A DNA stretch of 64,000 nucleotides from positions 6,014,001 through 6,078,000 of the forward strand of contig OY755178.1 of the NCBI GenBank assembly GCA_963576735.1. The letters run 5' to 3'. Source of the DNA: Bedellia somnulentella. Its lineage: Eukaryota > Arthropoda > Insecta > Lepidoptera > Bedelliidae. Of the stretch, positions 11,401 through 23,112 are shown in pieces. Under the pieces are notes generated by a model. That model did not search any database. It saw nothing but the letters and a program-made list of their open reading frames with translations, and was not told the DNA's origin. Position 1 is the stretch's first letter; the number at the start of each line of letters is the position of its first letter. The position numbers and the translations under genes are program-made.

Positions 11401-14400
11401 ACCCACATGTTCCAATGGCTAGAAAACTAGCTAGCAGGTTTTGGTTGTTGATGGTTCAAACACCGTGAAAGTGATATAACTTTAGTCGCCCTCGACACGT
11501 ACAACACCGACTGCAAGAGTTGACGGGCTATTATAAGCCAACCCTATGCTGTATGATAAAAACATATGACTGACTATACCTTCGAATAAGAAACATATTT
11601 TTATTATATTGTACACCAACACTACTATTTATTTATTTAGTGGTATGATAAGAAATTAGCACTGAAAATATATTCTTAAGACAGGATAACATCCAACCTA
11701 CCTTTAAATACATATAAACTTCGCACAGCCCGTTCTGTCTTCTTGCAACGTGACACACAAACACTTCTCCGGAGCGAGAAGTACCATTATAATAAATACT
11801 ATCGACCGCCTGAAAGTTGAAAACAGAGTTAGTAGGTAGATCATAATGTAAGACCCACTAGTAGGGTTTGGCAGCCGAACGGCAATCTGAAAAAAAAAGG
11901 TATCTATGTGAAAATATGTCTAATTAAATGATGATAAATCTTTTTTTGCTAATAAATATAAAAACAAAGAAAAGAAAAGATATCATTTATTCATTGCCTC
12001 AGGGAACTATAAGACATTACAATTTTTACAAAAACACACACAATTTTAACAAAGAACAAAACAAAAACAAAAAAAAAATATAATGCCGAGTACGGCACGG
12101 CTTAGAATGTCACTACCCCTTTCTACCCACGGGTGTCGTAAGAGGCAACTAAGGGTACGGGACTTTTTAAGTGGTTTTTGGCGACCCGAAGACTTCATTT
12201 CTGCCATCTTGTCCCCTATCAACTTCCATATGTGGCTGAGGAGTTTCTAGCATCTCTTTGGGATTTTTGGCCGTATGTATGTGTGTGTTACACTGCTTAT
12301 ACCTAAATGTTTCAATAATACTGTGTTCATTCCAACATGTGATATTTACCAAAGGGAAGTCCCCAAGTTCCTGCACCTTTTCCAATGTGGCGAAATCCTT
12401 GGGCATGGTTTTGCTGTCCTCGCCAGAGGAACGCATTTCTGTCACGAACTCCGTTTTGATCCATTTGGAATACTGAAATAGCAAAACATTTATCACTACA
12501 GAGGGTATTTCCACAGGCAATATAAGTATTACACGCCATGGTACAAAGCGAACGGTAGCATGTAAAAGTATGGTGTTTGAGCTGAGAAAGTATATATTAG
12601 TGTTTCACATTACACTACGCGTTTTCTTGTTACGTACTCTTTACAGCATGTGGTGTAATACCTACTTAACATACATACATACATATAATCACGGCTATAA
12701 ATCCCTTAACGGGGTAGCCAGAGCTTTGGAATTAGATATTCCTCAGCCACTTTTGGAAGTTGATTGGGGAAAAGATGGTAATAACAAATGTTTTTGGTGA
12801 CGGGTCTCCAACCACATCGCCCAATAATCACTTAAAAAGCCCCTATACCCTAAGTCGCCTCTTAAGATCACCCACAGGAAGAAATGGTGTAGTGTTATTC
12901 TAAGCCGACACTGCACGGCAAAAAACATAACTACTTAACATAACGTATATAATTCAGAAATGGTTAGAAAATAACGTAACAATGTTTAGTGTTTTATAAA
13001 ATACAGGAACATAAAAGTGGTATAAATAAGAGATTGAGGAATGCTACTGCGGTTTTTTTGTAGCTTTTTGATATTTTTTTAATTCGTTAGTACTAATTTT
13101 TAGGCGATCTCTTTAACATTTATCTCCGCAGTTTCATAAATTTTCATTAAAAAATATAAATTATGTAGGTACCTTAACTACGTAGCTGTGTAGTATCGGC
13201 TTAGAATAGCACTACCGCATTTCTTACCATGAGAGATCGTAAGAGGTGACTAAGGGGCTTCTTAAGCGATTTTTGGGCGATGCGGTGGGAGACCCATCAC
13301 CAAGAACCTTTATTTTTCCTTCTTTTCCCCCCCTCAAGTTCCAAAAGTGGCTGAGTTATTTCTTATTCTGAAGCTCTGGCTACCCCTCCTAGGGATTTAT
13401 AGCCGTGAGTGTTTGTATGTGTGTGTATCAAACTATCAACCTCAACACCCTATGTCGCCTCTTATGCCACACATGAAATGGGATAGTGCTTTTCTTACAA
13501 TGATTTTTAATAAATTTAACTTGACATTTTAATTCAGAGTCTTATATAAAAAAACACAATATGTAATTATGTTCAAATGGAGTTTGTACGAAATTTTCCA
13601 AGGCAAAGTTCGTTTTGAGAAATAATCAACTGATTACAGATAACTTGAATAGTAACCAGTTAGGCTGGTTATTATTGTCTCCTTTTGTTTATACGTCAAC
13701 AGTAAACTTTGATATTTTTTTTATTTTAGATAATTTAAGCACATGGAGGAGATGGAATTGTCTATGTTTCCATGTTACTCACATCTATGTTTTACTTAGA
13801 GGAGCAAAAAGGTTTTTTTAAATTTATTAATTAGCATTTAATATGCAAAGTAAAATGCTTTATACTCCATGTATTTGACTTGACACTGCATATATAAACT
13901 TCTACTTATTGTGGCCAACTCAGATTGAAATCAGATTAAATATTTGATAATATTTATATATTTGTCGTGTAGTGCCGTCACACCCCTTTTTACCCACGGG
14001 TGTCGTAAGAGGCGACTAAGGTAATGGGGCTTTTTGGGCGATGCGGTTTGAGACCCATTTCTAACGATAGTTTAATTCATCCATCTTGTCCCCTATGAGC
14101 TTCCAAATGTGGCTGCGGTGTTTCTAGCTCTAAAGCTCTGGCTACCCCTTTTTGAGATTTATGGCCGTGAGTATACGTATGTATGTATTTATAACTGTAT
14201 AGTGGCGGCTTAGAATAGCACTGACCCCTTTTATTCCCATGGGAGATCGCAAGAGGTGACTAAGGGGCTTCTTAAGCGATTTTTGGGCGATGTGGTAGGA
14301 GACCCGTCACCAAAAACCTTTGTTTTACAATCTTTTCACCACTGAACCCGAACACTGAAGCCTGAAGAATTTCTTATTCTTAAGCTCTGGCTACCCATTT

Positions 14401-16522
14401 TAGGGATTTATAGCCGTAAATATATGTATGTGCATCTATGTATCAAATTATTGTTGAATTTCGATTACTAGACGACCACTATTGTTTGTTCTAATCCTTA
14501 ATTGGCTGGCCTACATCAATATGTATTTTCTAGTGTGATTTATTTACCAAGATATAACATACACGGAGGCTATGAGGCTGATTCACTGAGAGATAATGAC
14601 TACCTACCCAACCTAGACAAGAGTGAGGATAAAGATAAATATCGAGCGCCTAATATTTGCTGTGTAGTGTCGGCTTAGAATAGCACTACCCCATTTCTTC
14701 CGGTGGGTGTACGTAAGAGGCGACTAACGGTATTGGGGGCTTTTAAGGGATTTTTGGGCGATGCGGTTGGAGACCCAGCACCAACAACCTCTATTTTACC
14801 ATCTTTTCCGCACACAACTTTCCAAGTGGCTGAGGAATTTCTAATTCCTTAGCTCTGGCTACCCCTTCTAGGGATTTCTAGCCGTGAGTATATGTATGTA
14901 TGTATGTATCGAGCGCCTTGTCCAATGAATGAGCGAATCAATGTTTTGATAAAAGTGACATCTTATATATTGTCATAGTACAAAGATCAAGTTAGCCTCA
15001 AAATAAGTACAATAATGACTTGTGATATGGCGTATGTACTCGAAGATAAGTTAAACAATGTATAATTAACACATAAATAACATGTGAGACTAAGAAACAA
15101 ATTTTTATTATTATCCTCTTAATGTTGCCGTTTTAGGTGACTAGCTTCTCGGTCCGGAGATTGGGGGTTAGATCCCCGCTTCGAGCAAAATTTAAATGTT
15201 CGTTTCTTGGTCTTGGATGTTATTTATATGTGTATTATATTATATAAAATCATACATATACTCATGGCTATAAATCCCTTAACGGGGCAGCCAGAGCTTT
15301 GGAATGAGAAATTTCTCAGCCACTTTTGGAAGTTGATTGGGGACAAGATAGTAATAATAAATGTTTTTGGTGACGGGTCTCCAACCACATTCCCCAAAAA
15401 TCACTTTAAAAGCCCCTATACCCTTAGTCGCCTCTTACGATCACCCACGGGTAGAACTGGGGTAGTGTTATTCTAAGCCGGCACTACACAGCAAAGCCGA
15501 CACTACGCAGCAATTCATATAAAATCGTCGAGTAAATATCCCATAATATAAGTCTTACGTAGTTTTGGGCTAACTTGATCTGTGTATAATACCCACGTAC
15601 GTACCAGTACACAAATCAAGTAAACCCTAAAAGTGCTATATAACTTGTTGTAAAGATACCAACTTAATGAACAACCATACGAAAAGACGGAGTTGTGCTA
15701 CACTAAGTTGATACGACACGGCTCAATTAGCCTTAGAAAGTAATGGGCAATGTTTATCCTAACCCAAGCTTACATACTCGGCAAAGGGCATTGAACTTAC
15801 AAATAAAGAAAATAGCCACAGAATGGACATTACTTTGCAATGCGGAAAGTGCAACAACAAGCTGTGCCAATTCGGCTATTTATAATGAAATGACGCCCGC
15901 CGGGCCCTATGCAAATCTAAAACATTTAATTGGAGCACCAATGGTAATAAGCATAAATATAAGACGATTAATAGTATGAAATTAAATTAAATTTCTTTAA
16001 TTGACGTTGAGTAAACAACATTTTTGTTTTAAAACTCAATGAAATTATAAGTTTTTTTTTATAATTTATTTTAAATGACCTTTCTAACGTTTAAATTTTT
16101 TGTCGTTTTATTATTATTATTTTTTGTGTATGATGCGTCTTACATTTTGCCATAACACAAATAAAGCATCATCTATCATAAACGTACGAACACATTTTTT
16201 TATAGAGTTTGTCATAATATAACACATGAATACAACTACAAGTCTAAGTATTGAACCAATTTAATTAGAGTAAGATAGAAAATAAACCGGTAAGAAAGTG
16301 AGCACAATCACCTCACACATGAAAGAATCCCGTATTAATGCATTAATAATATAAACATACCTGTTGCAATTTCAAAAGAACATAAGCAAACGCAAACTTG
16401 ATAAAATAAAAGGCGTTCTTCTGCTGATAAACCCCCAAGACGGGAGACTTAGGGCCGACATTCAAAATCCGAAACATCACTATTAAAAAAGATGCGAAAA
16501 ATATTGAAATAAATTCAAACAT
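8497..16522 (-). CDS. Insect phosphoenolpyruvate-synthase-like protein, N-terminal exons (partial)
   Basis: Five minus-strand exons join in frame: 16522-16361 (54 codons, phase 0), 12472-12350 (41, phase 0), 11809-11702 (36, phase 0), 9607-9456 (50 codons plus 2 nt) and 8649-8497 (1 nt, 50 codons, 2 nt). Every junction has AG/GT and matching phase. The protein begins MFEFISIFFASFLIVMFRIL, a membrane anchor or signal segment. It continues with a region carrying VDSIYYNGTSRSGE, a VARRQNG motif, and PMRAWEIKFNGDMV, and ends in LAREPWSKKLFQRL. These motifs, in this order, match my memory of the N-terminal region of insect proteins annotated as phosphoenolpyruvate synthase or rifampicin-phosphotransferase-like. 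The catalytic PEP-utiliser domains would be further left, outside the window. The exon chain is well supported; the family name is moderately sure. Confidence 0.65.
8923..9292. mobile_element. MITE split by a SINE fragment
   Basis: The terminal inverted repeats AAGAGCTTATTCCATT (8923) and AATGGAATAAGCTCTT (ends 9292) define the element. Its interior is full of inverted CAGACGTC/TCTGAATTC motifs. A family B SINE 3' part (8960-9123) sits inside it. Confidence 0.65.
8960..9123 (+). mobile_element. Family B SINE, 5'-truncated
   Basis: The 3' half of the tRNA-derived SINE ends in (TTATG)n and is flanked by the 10-bp direct repeat TTTCTGAATT (8950-8959 and 9124-9133), a target-site duplication. 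5' truncation plus TSD indicates LINE-type retroposition. Confidence 0.8.
9784..10226 (+). mobile_element. Family C dimeric tRNA-like foldback element, older copy
   Basis: The order is left arm (from 9784), remnant of a first tRNA-like unit (only its T-arm half, near 9858-9885), inverted right arm (to about 9952), a spacer of about 150 bp, a second tRNA-like unit at 10118-10188, then a second right arm. This is the same order as in the dimer at 46286-46815. The A-box GGCTCAGTTGG and B-box GGTTCGATTCC are visible in the second unit. Confidence 0.75.
10381..10574. mobile_element. Short MITE with long perfect TIRs
   Basis: About 40 bp at each end are exact inverted complements, starting AAAGTGCTAACAGACGATCG. 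The centre is a short AT-rich stretch. The element is GC-rich against an AT-rich background. No coding capacity. Confidence 0.8.
11111..11358 (+). repeat. Family A repeat (reference copy)
   Basis: An interspersed repeat of about 245 bp starts GCTGTGTAGTGTCGGCTTAG and ends GCCGTGAGTATATGTATG with an ATGT microsatellite tail. An internal GGTTGGAGACC resembles a degenerate pol III B box, so it may be a SINE; I cannot assign the head. About 30 copies occur in both orientations. One copy inserted with a TSD (see 59314). Confidence 0.85.
12081..12292 (+). repeat. Family A, variant subfamily
   Basis: This is the subfamily with a CTACCCACGGGTGTCGTAAG head; it lies 58 bp from an exon of the PEP-synthase-like gene. 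Confidence 0.75.
12670..12919 (-). repeat. Family A copy
   Basis: A full-length inverted copy, with its ACATACAT tail at the left end. It faces the copy at 12081 across an exon. Confidence 0.8.
13194..13428 (+). repeat. Family A copy
   Basis: Near full length, moderately diverged, with a GTATGTGTGTG tail. Confidence 0.78.
13964..14188 (+). repeat. Family A, variant subfamily
   Basis: It has the CCCACGGGTGTCGTAAG head variant and internal deletions; the ATGT tail is at 14175-14188. Confidence 0.7.
14194..14433 (+). repeat. Family A copy
   Basis: It starts within 10 bp of the preceding copy's tail, so two family A copies stand head to tail here. Confidence 0.75.
14659..14909 (+). repeat. Family A copy
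   Basis: Full length and close to the reference copy, with a tail of four ATGT units. Confidence 0.82.
15122..15250 (+). mobile_element. Family D tRNA-like SINE
   Basis: A degenerate tRNA-like head (CTTCTCGGTCCGGAG, then GGGGGTTAGATCCCCGC) is followed by a TCTTGGATGTTATTTAT tail. A family A copy in inverse orientation follows directly. Confidence 0.65.
15251..15513 (-). repeat. Family A copy with duplicated end
   Basis: Full length; the terminal GCCGACACTACACAGCA unit is present twice in tandem at the right end. Confidence 0.78.
15514..16360. other. Intron sequence without recognised gene
   Basis: This is first-intron sequence of the PEP-synthase-like gene. A GC-richer segment at 15740-15980 contains an open frame that I cannot relate to any family. 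Confidence 0.4.
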
Positions 16523-16909
16523 TGCTGCCCATTACCTAATTCACTTTATTTTAACATAGAAATACTGAATCTTATCTTATAACTGTCCAAATATCGTCTG
16601 TAAATACGGATTTAATAAAACTGTTCAATGATAACGTATCTGAGTCCGCGTAATCAATGCGCTCACGAATGATTATTCGTAGAAGTTTCAATGTACAAAC
16701 TATAAAGATGAATAAAAAGAACAGGTTTATAAATAAACAATATATTTCTTTAAGCTCTGGGAGGCCAATAAATTATTTACGTCCGAATTGTGATAATATG
16801 ATGCAATGTAATTTATTTAAAATATAGTGGGGTCAAAAGTCTTTCAGATGTACCTACGATTTTATTTATCAGCGGTTATTAAAAAAGCATCATTAGAATT
16901 AGAATTATT

Positions 16910-17132
16910 GCTATGTAATATTGGCTTAGAATAGCACTAACAGATTCTTCCCGTAGGCATTGTACAAGGCGACTTAAGGTATTTAGTCTTTATATGTGAC
17001 TATTGGGAAATGGAACTGGATATCCAGTACCAACCATCCTTTAATTTACAATACTTTCCTCACCAAACGTCCAAAAGTGGCTGAGGAATATGGTTACCAC
17101 ATGTTGAGATTTATGGCGGTGAGTATAGGTAG
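16910..17132 (+). repeat. Family A copy, diverged
   Basis: It is recognisable by GGCTTAGAATAGCACTA and AAAGTGGCTGAGGAAT, with many substitutions. It lies upstream of the start codon at 16522. Confidence 0.6.
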
Positions 17133-18997
17133 AATTAGAAGAAGTATTTTATCGAGCGTAACTTCTACCCTACCTCAGACAATATACTACTATGATAGTA
17201 CTTACAGTCAGAAGGGCTAATATCAAACAGTGGATAGACAATTTTTGGCTAATAATTGATGATAAGATAAAATAGGATCACTTCTGCTAACACAGCTTCA
17301 CACTTCATAAATGACATCTATTAAGTAAATATTGCCGCGATGAATATGGTACTCGCATTACATACCCAACAAACATTTTGGTAATAAGAATTAGCCATAA
17401 AAGAGTTGTTCATGAGTGATTTTGGCAAGCCAGAGTTCTATAAAAGTTTTAGAATTAGGAGGTAGAGCACGCTCTAAACCCTTACAAACCCTCAATCAGG
17501 CCCACGTCTTATAGCGCTATAAGTAATATTATGGTTACAATGCTCACTATTTTGTAACTGAGAGTAACACAACAGTAATAGAGTGGTGTTAGTGGCAAAC
17601 ATTTTCTTGTATCTATAATGGTGATATAATAAAAATCTTCCTACCTAAATCAGCTTAAAGTCGGTACTATAGTTATAATAAAAACTATAGGTAGTACAAA
17701 GTCTGCACTATGGTAATGATAAAAACTATTGGTGGTATTTAAGTTGCAAAGTCTGCTGGTGTATTTGCTATAGTAATATATTAGTTCTTTTTTAAACTCC
17801 AATGTTTCTTGTATTTGCTTTTTGTATCTTAATTAGTATTGATGAGCAACTCAGGGTTATATCGTGTTTTCTTTTTCAAAAGATTGGCATGCACAAGCAC
17901 ATTTTTTACTTCCACAAGTATTGTTTGTTATGTGATGGCGCTTAAGGAATAATAAGTGAATAATTTTACGGATTACCAATATTTCGGTAAGTTGGATTTC
18001 TTCGATATACGGCTTATATTTATTGCGACGATAACTTTATTGAGAATAATATATATGTTTTTCATCTCAATTTTGCTGGGCATTGAAAATAAGTGATATT
18101 TGAAGTTAAAATAATTTGCATTTTATTACACGGAGCATACATTTAATTTACATTCAAGTGAAAACAAGGTACTGGCCCTGTCTTTAACATTCATTGTGTA
18201 ATGTGGCAAATATATTGCGTTTTAAAATATGAAAATGATACAAAAACTGGGTCTAAAACTAGTTATTTACAAGATTATTTTTAGGTTATGTTTGATTTAA
18301 CATGGCGTCTTTTCCATATTACTTCAGGTTCATATTATTACTATTAATTAACACCAAGTGATGCATGGTCTGTAGTTAGAACTATTGTAACACTCGTTAT
18401 ACCAGAATATAGTTTTAGCGGTAATAAGAGTACAAGTTGCGGGGTTTGGGGTTACAACGGTTAAATTTTGGATGTAAAAGTAGCGGTGTTTTAGGGTTAC
18501 GCTTTTCAAACGAAAAATCCCTTTCATCGAGAAGGGGAATGTAGTAAGAGTAAAATTGTGAGTGTACCATAGTAAATCCGATCTCCTTTTATACGAAACA
18601 AAAGTACATAAATTGTACAATTCAGTACCTTTGCTCGAATAATTGTACCTCCAGATGAACGCTTTCTATATATAATCATGAGGTCTGAAAATTAAGACTA
18701 TATTAAAACTTACATTAAAATTTACTTTTTGCGATCATAATAAGTTCATTATTTTCTTATGTTTAGGTATTTCAGCATTCTCTCTACTCAACTCACGCAC
18801 AGCACCCGCGCGCCTCACGCGTTGTTGAGGCTGACCTGACATTTTGGTTTAGTTGGGTTCGAACCGTCTTGACGTGTGGTTGTGTTCGCGTTCTTAATAA
18901 AGCAGCGGAAAAAAAAAATGAAAACACAGACGAAAGAAAAGATACAGCGGAAAACACACCAAATGTACGAAATACATGGAAAATAAAAAGAAGGGGA
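17133..18997. other. Intergenic, no gene seen
   Basis: AT-rich. A GC-richer block at about 18790-18900 (CACCCGCGCGCCTCACGCG) ends in AATAAAGCAGCGG and an A-run. It could be the end of an old transcript or LTR, but nothing identifies it. Confidence 0.35.
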
Positions 18998-19395
18998 TAA
19001 TCATGCCGAAAAAAGAAAATTAGGCTACCTACCTGTTTTTAATGATTTATAAATTTTTCTTTTCATTTTTGAGAAAGTACTTTTGTCCTCCTAGGATTGA
19101 TATTTTGGGAATTCTTACGATTTGTTTTTTTTTTTTTTTCTATTACTTTTGAGAATGTTTTTTTGTAAAACTTTTTCCATAATGATTAATTTAAGTACTT
19201 TTGTCTAAAGAGGATCAAAGAAATACACATTCCTTTCATTGTGAATTGTTAATGAAAATCTGCGCAGTGTTTTTTTTTAAAGAAATGGGTAATCGTGCCA
19301 AAAAAAGAAAATTAGTCTACGTGTTTTTAATGATTTATTAGTTTTGCTTTAAATTTTTGAGAAAGTATTTTTGTCCTCCTAGGATTATACTCCTC
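18998..19395. repeat. Imperfect direct duplication
   Basis: A block of about 110 bp beginning GGGGATAATCATGCCGAAAA at 18996 recurs from about 19285 (GGGTAATCGTGCC), and both end at TTTGTCCTCCTAGGATT. Confidence 0.65.
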
Positions 19396-19690
19396 AAAAC
19401 AAAATAAGGACCACTTCCTCAGCTTGCCTTTCCATGCGATTAAGTTAACTTTTATTAATTTATCAAAGGAAATTATAATAATGACTATATCGTACTCTTT
19501 GGTTTCTAATCTTGTTAGTTTTATGTCAAAATTTAAGTTTCTGGCCGTAATTTTCAGAAAAAAAAAGAATGTGAATACTCGGTTTTTTCTAAGCCCTTAT
19601 TTTGTTTTCAAGAGTATATTGTGGAAATTCTTAAGTTTTGTTTTTTTTTTGTTTTTCTACAGAGTTTAACAGAAAGGTGTTGTTATATTT

Positions 19691-19888
19691 CAGGATGGTG
19701 ACCAGCCAATAAAACTGAAAAACTTTCCCCAAGGAACCCATATTGAAATCTCAAAATAAAGTTTCGCCTCTTCATACAAATTGTGCGATCAGCTGAAAGG
19801 TTCAGTATGAAAGGCCGATTTTTTTTTGAGATTTCGATATGAGTTCCGTGGGGAGAGTTGTTAAGTTTACTGGCTGGTCACCACCCTG
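19691..19888. mobile_element. hAT-like MITE
   Basis: The ends CAGGATGGTGACCAGCCA and TGGCTGGTCACCACCCTG are inverted repeats, and the similarity continues for about 65 bp inward with mismatches. The CAGG start is hAT-like. No target-site duplication is obvious. Confidence 0.65.
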
Positions 19889-21072
19889 AATTATAACTAC
19901 ACTTTTATGTTACACCGTGTATAACTTTTAAGAAGATTTTTTTAAAGTTGAGAATGTTTTAAGAAAGTTGCTCGTTTCATAAAGGGTTATTGTGGTAGAT
20001 AATTTTTTTATTAGTTATTTTTACTGTAGCTTTAGCACTTAATGTGAGATGTGAGGTTAAGTAAGTACAAAAATTGTTTCGAGTTTTTGTTTGATTTTGA
20101 GCTTTTGGAATTATGTTATGCATATTTAATAAAACTACAATTGATTGTAAAAGCTTGTTTTAATTTGAACTATAATTAGCTATTTACAAACACCTGGTAT
20201 TTTTAATCATAAAGTATGTAAAAGCTTTATAAAATAAAAAAAACCCTCCGTGGGTAATACATACTAGCTTACAGATTACATCACCAGGGCTCATAACGAC
20301 ATCAGTTCTCACTAAACTTCTTTCACAGATTTTGTAGATATTTAGGAAAGAAGACCGAAGAGGTTTTTCAAAAACTTACTTACTTACTAACAAAAAAAAA
20401 TGTACGGAACCTTGTTGAATTTCCTGCATTTGACCGTCATTTCCGATGGAATCGCTGCAACACCTCGAAAATTTTTCTCTTCCTGGCTGTACTGAATGAA
20501 TACGTTTGTTGTAGATCAGACTGCTACAGCTCACACTGGCATCTTCAATATTTCCAATACAGGAAAAATATGATGCTTAGTTTCTACAATGGTAACTGTT
20601 TGCAATGTGGTGATTTCAGCGCAAGATGACACTTGTTGAGACAATCTAATTATTTTGTTGTATTCGTCTGATATATTTTTTTTTAACACCTACACATCTT
20701 TTTCTTTTTCTCCACGAACTCATGACGAAAAAGGGCGAAGAGCACAAAATTCTGACTATTGTTTCACTGTATTTTGCACGGCATCAGATCAGAAATCATA
20801 CATTTAGAGGTTAGAGATATTAAACATCTATTTAAGTAATATTTTATTTTATATGTTTTATGATTTCAGATAAAAAAAGAGTTACAATGTTTTTATTACA
20901 TGTTAATATTGCTTGGAATAACACAAAAGTAATTTTGAACCCCGTTGTAACGATTAGAGCTCTCAAAATTACGCCATAATAACAATAAAGAGTTCTTATC
21001 TATAGAAAGAGTTATAAGAAACTTATACTGTTGTGTTACTTAAAGTGTTTTTTGTTACTTGAATATTTAAGA
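19889..21072. other. Intergenic, no gene seen
   Basis: AT-rich DNA without a convincing reading frame or repeat. Confidence 0.4.
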
Positions 21073-22010
21073 CCAGGTGCTATGATGGTTGCAACTATAC
21101 ACTGCATACTTTCTTAACTAATACTAGGTTTCCTTGCCAAGTTAGGTGGTATGAAACATGTACTTAGCACTCTTTAGGAACACTCCAAAATAGTGACTTA
21201 CTAGAAATCTTCTAGAAACCATACTTTTACTTAAAGTAGTTTCTGTTACTTCAAGTAATTATTACAGCAGGAGATATGATGGTTGCGACTAAATCTTTCA
21301 TACCATCCTTAGTAATATTACGTTTCCTAGCCAAATTAGGTAGTCTAATTTACATAGCACTCTTCGAGATCACTTGGAAGTAATGAATTATAATATTACT
21401 TCAAGTATTATCCGTCACTTAATTCAAGTGTTATCAGTCACTTGAATAAATAAAAACAGGTGCTATGATGGCTGCGACTACACCGTTTATACATCTATTA
21501 GTAAAGGTAGGTTTCCTAGTCAAGTTAGGTCGTAGAAACATTTACTTAGCTTATTCTTGAACACTCCAAAATAGTGACTTACTAGAAACTGTACTATTAC
21601 ATTAAGTATTTTCGGTTACTTCAAGTAATTATAAAAACCAGGAGCTATGATGGTTGCAACTAAGTCGTTCATACCACCTTAAGTAATATTACGTTTCCTA
21701 GCCAAATTTGGTAGTTTAAAACATTTACATAGCACTCTTCTAGAACAATTGGAAATAGTGAGACGTAATAGAAACCGTAATATTACTTCAAGTATTATCT
21801 GTCACTTGAATATATAAAAGCAGGTGCTATAATGGTTGCGACTACACCGCTTATACCTCCATAAGTAAAATTATGTTTCATAGCCACGTTAGGTGGTATA
21901 AAAGATTTAAAAAGCACTGTTTTAGAACACTTGGAAATTGTGAGAAAAACCAGAAACCTTAATACTACCCTAAGTAATTATTGACACTTGAAGTTAGAGT
22001 ACCTAGTGTT
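21073..22010. repeat. Satellite-like tandem array, about 185-bp monomer
   Basis: Five units start at 21074, 21268, 21457, 21639 and 21821 with CAGG(T/A)GCTATGATGG (some diverged), followed by TTTCCTAGCCAAGTTAGGT and a CACTTGAA/TTACTTCAAGTA block. Units alternate between a CAGGTGCTATG type (1, 3, 5) and a CAGGAGCTATG type (2, 4), suggesting a two-monomer higher-order unit. Confidence 0.8.
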
Positions 22011-23112
22011 ACTGTGGTTCAGCTCTCCGCTTTTATGCCTACTTAAGTCATATAACGTCTTCTTGTAACTGTTACTCATCTCGATGAGTTATTTAGTTAT
22101 AGTCATGACCACTGAACAAATAAAAGTTTTTCTAGATGCTTTTATAGACCTGTTATACCAATACGAACGATAAGAGAGGTAGAAATTAGCGTCAAAATGT
22201 TTGTTGGGTAGTTTTAATATTTAAAAAAATAAAAATCTACGTTATGTATGACTTTATGTGTGCCCAACTTAATCTACATACTTATTCATCTACTCGGGAC
22301 AATATCTGAAAAGTTTTCTATTATCAATCCTTGGTTGCCATTTTGGATTGAAATTTTCGTCAACACAAATCATAGAATAAAGAGGATACTAAGTTTGTGA
22401 CACAAATCTTGCCCTTGTCACATGTATAATTCACTGATAGTTGCTGCTAACCCTGAGGCCGATGCGGCTTCGCCTTTTATTTGGCCTCCATTTGATTGAG
22501 CATGTCTTTATGCCGCCTAACGGGGCAAGGGTGTGTAAACCTATGCTAAATTGGAAAGAGGGAAAAGGAGACCTAACAAGAGGCTTAATATCATACAGTT
22601 TGGTGCACGCGGCACCACCGGCCTATATTTCAATGGGACGACTAATTATGTAACTCTTTTACGGACGGACGGACTCTCCCGCCTCCCTTCATATGCTCAA
22701 TAAAATACCTGCTGCCATTTTGGAAAGCCAGTGGGATTCATTTAAAAATTCGATTAAAGTGATGCTTGTTAAAAAGTCTGATTAGTGATGAAGAATTTCT
22801 AAATAATGAAAACCCAATGCATACATGAAATAGTCATTTAAGAGACTTCGACAAGAGGCTTCCCTCGTTGTTCCCTGGAATAATTGTCAGGTGATGATTT
22901 TTACACCTACGCAGTGTTTGTTTCTTTGTTCTGGACAATTTTCTTCTTCTTTCGTTACTTTAAATTAGCGTTGATTCTTTCGTATAGAACATTTTTAATT
23001 ATTATTGAATGAATTTACTTCGATAAAATATGAGAAAATGGGGTATAGAGTTTCTTGTCGGGTTCCCTTTAGAAAACATCTAGTGAAGTGATGATAAATT
23101 AATTTTGTTTAA
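22011..23112. other. Intergenic, no gene seen
   Basis: There is a short open frame around 22441-22653, but it has no family resemblance, no splice context and no conservation clue. Confidence 0.4.

Noticed and set aside
12258..12539. Plus-strand and second minus-strand frames over the same exon
   Set aside because: Only the minus frame giving YSKWIKTEF joins neighbouring exons in phase; the others have no splice partners.
21073..22010. CRISPR array
   Set aside because: The units are about 185 bp and diverge along their whole length, with no constant repeat and variable spacer pattern, and the genome is eukaryotic.
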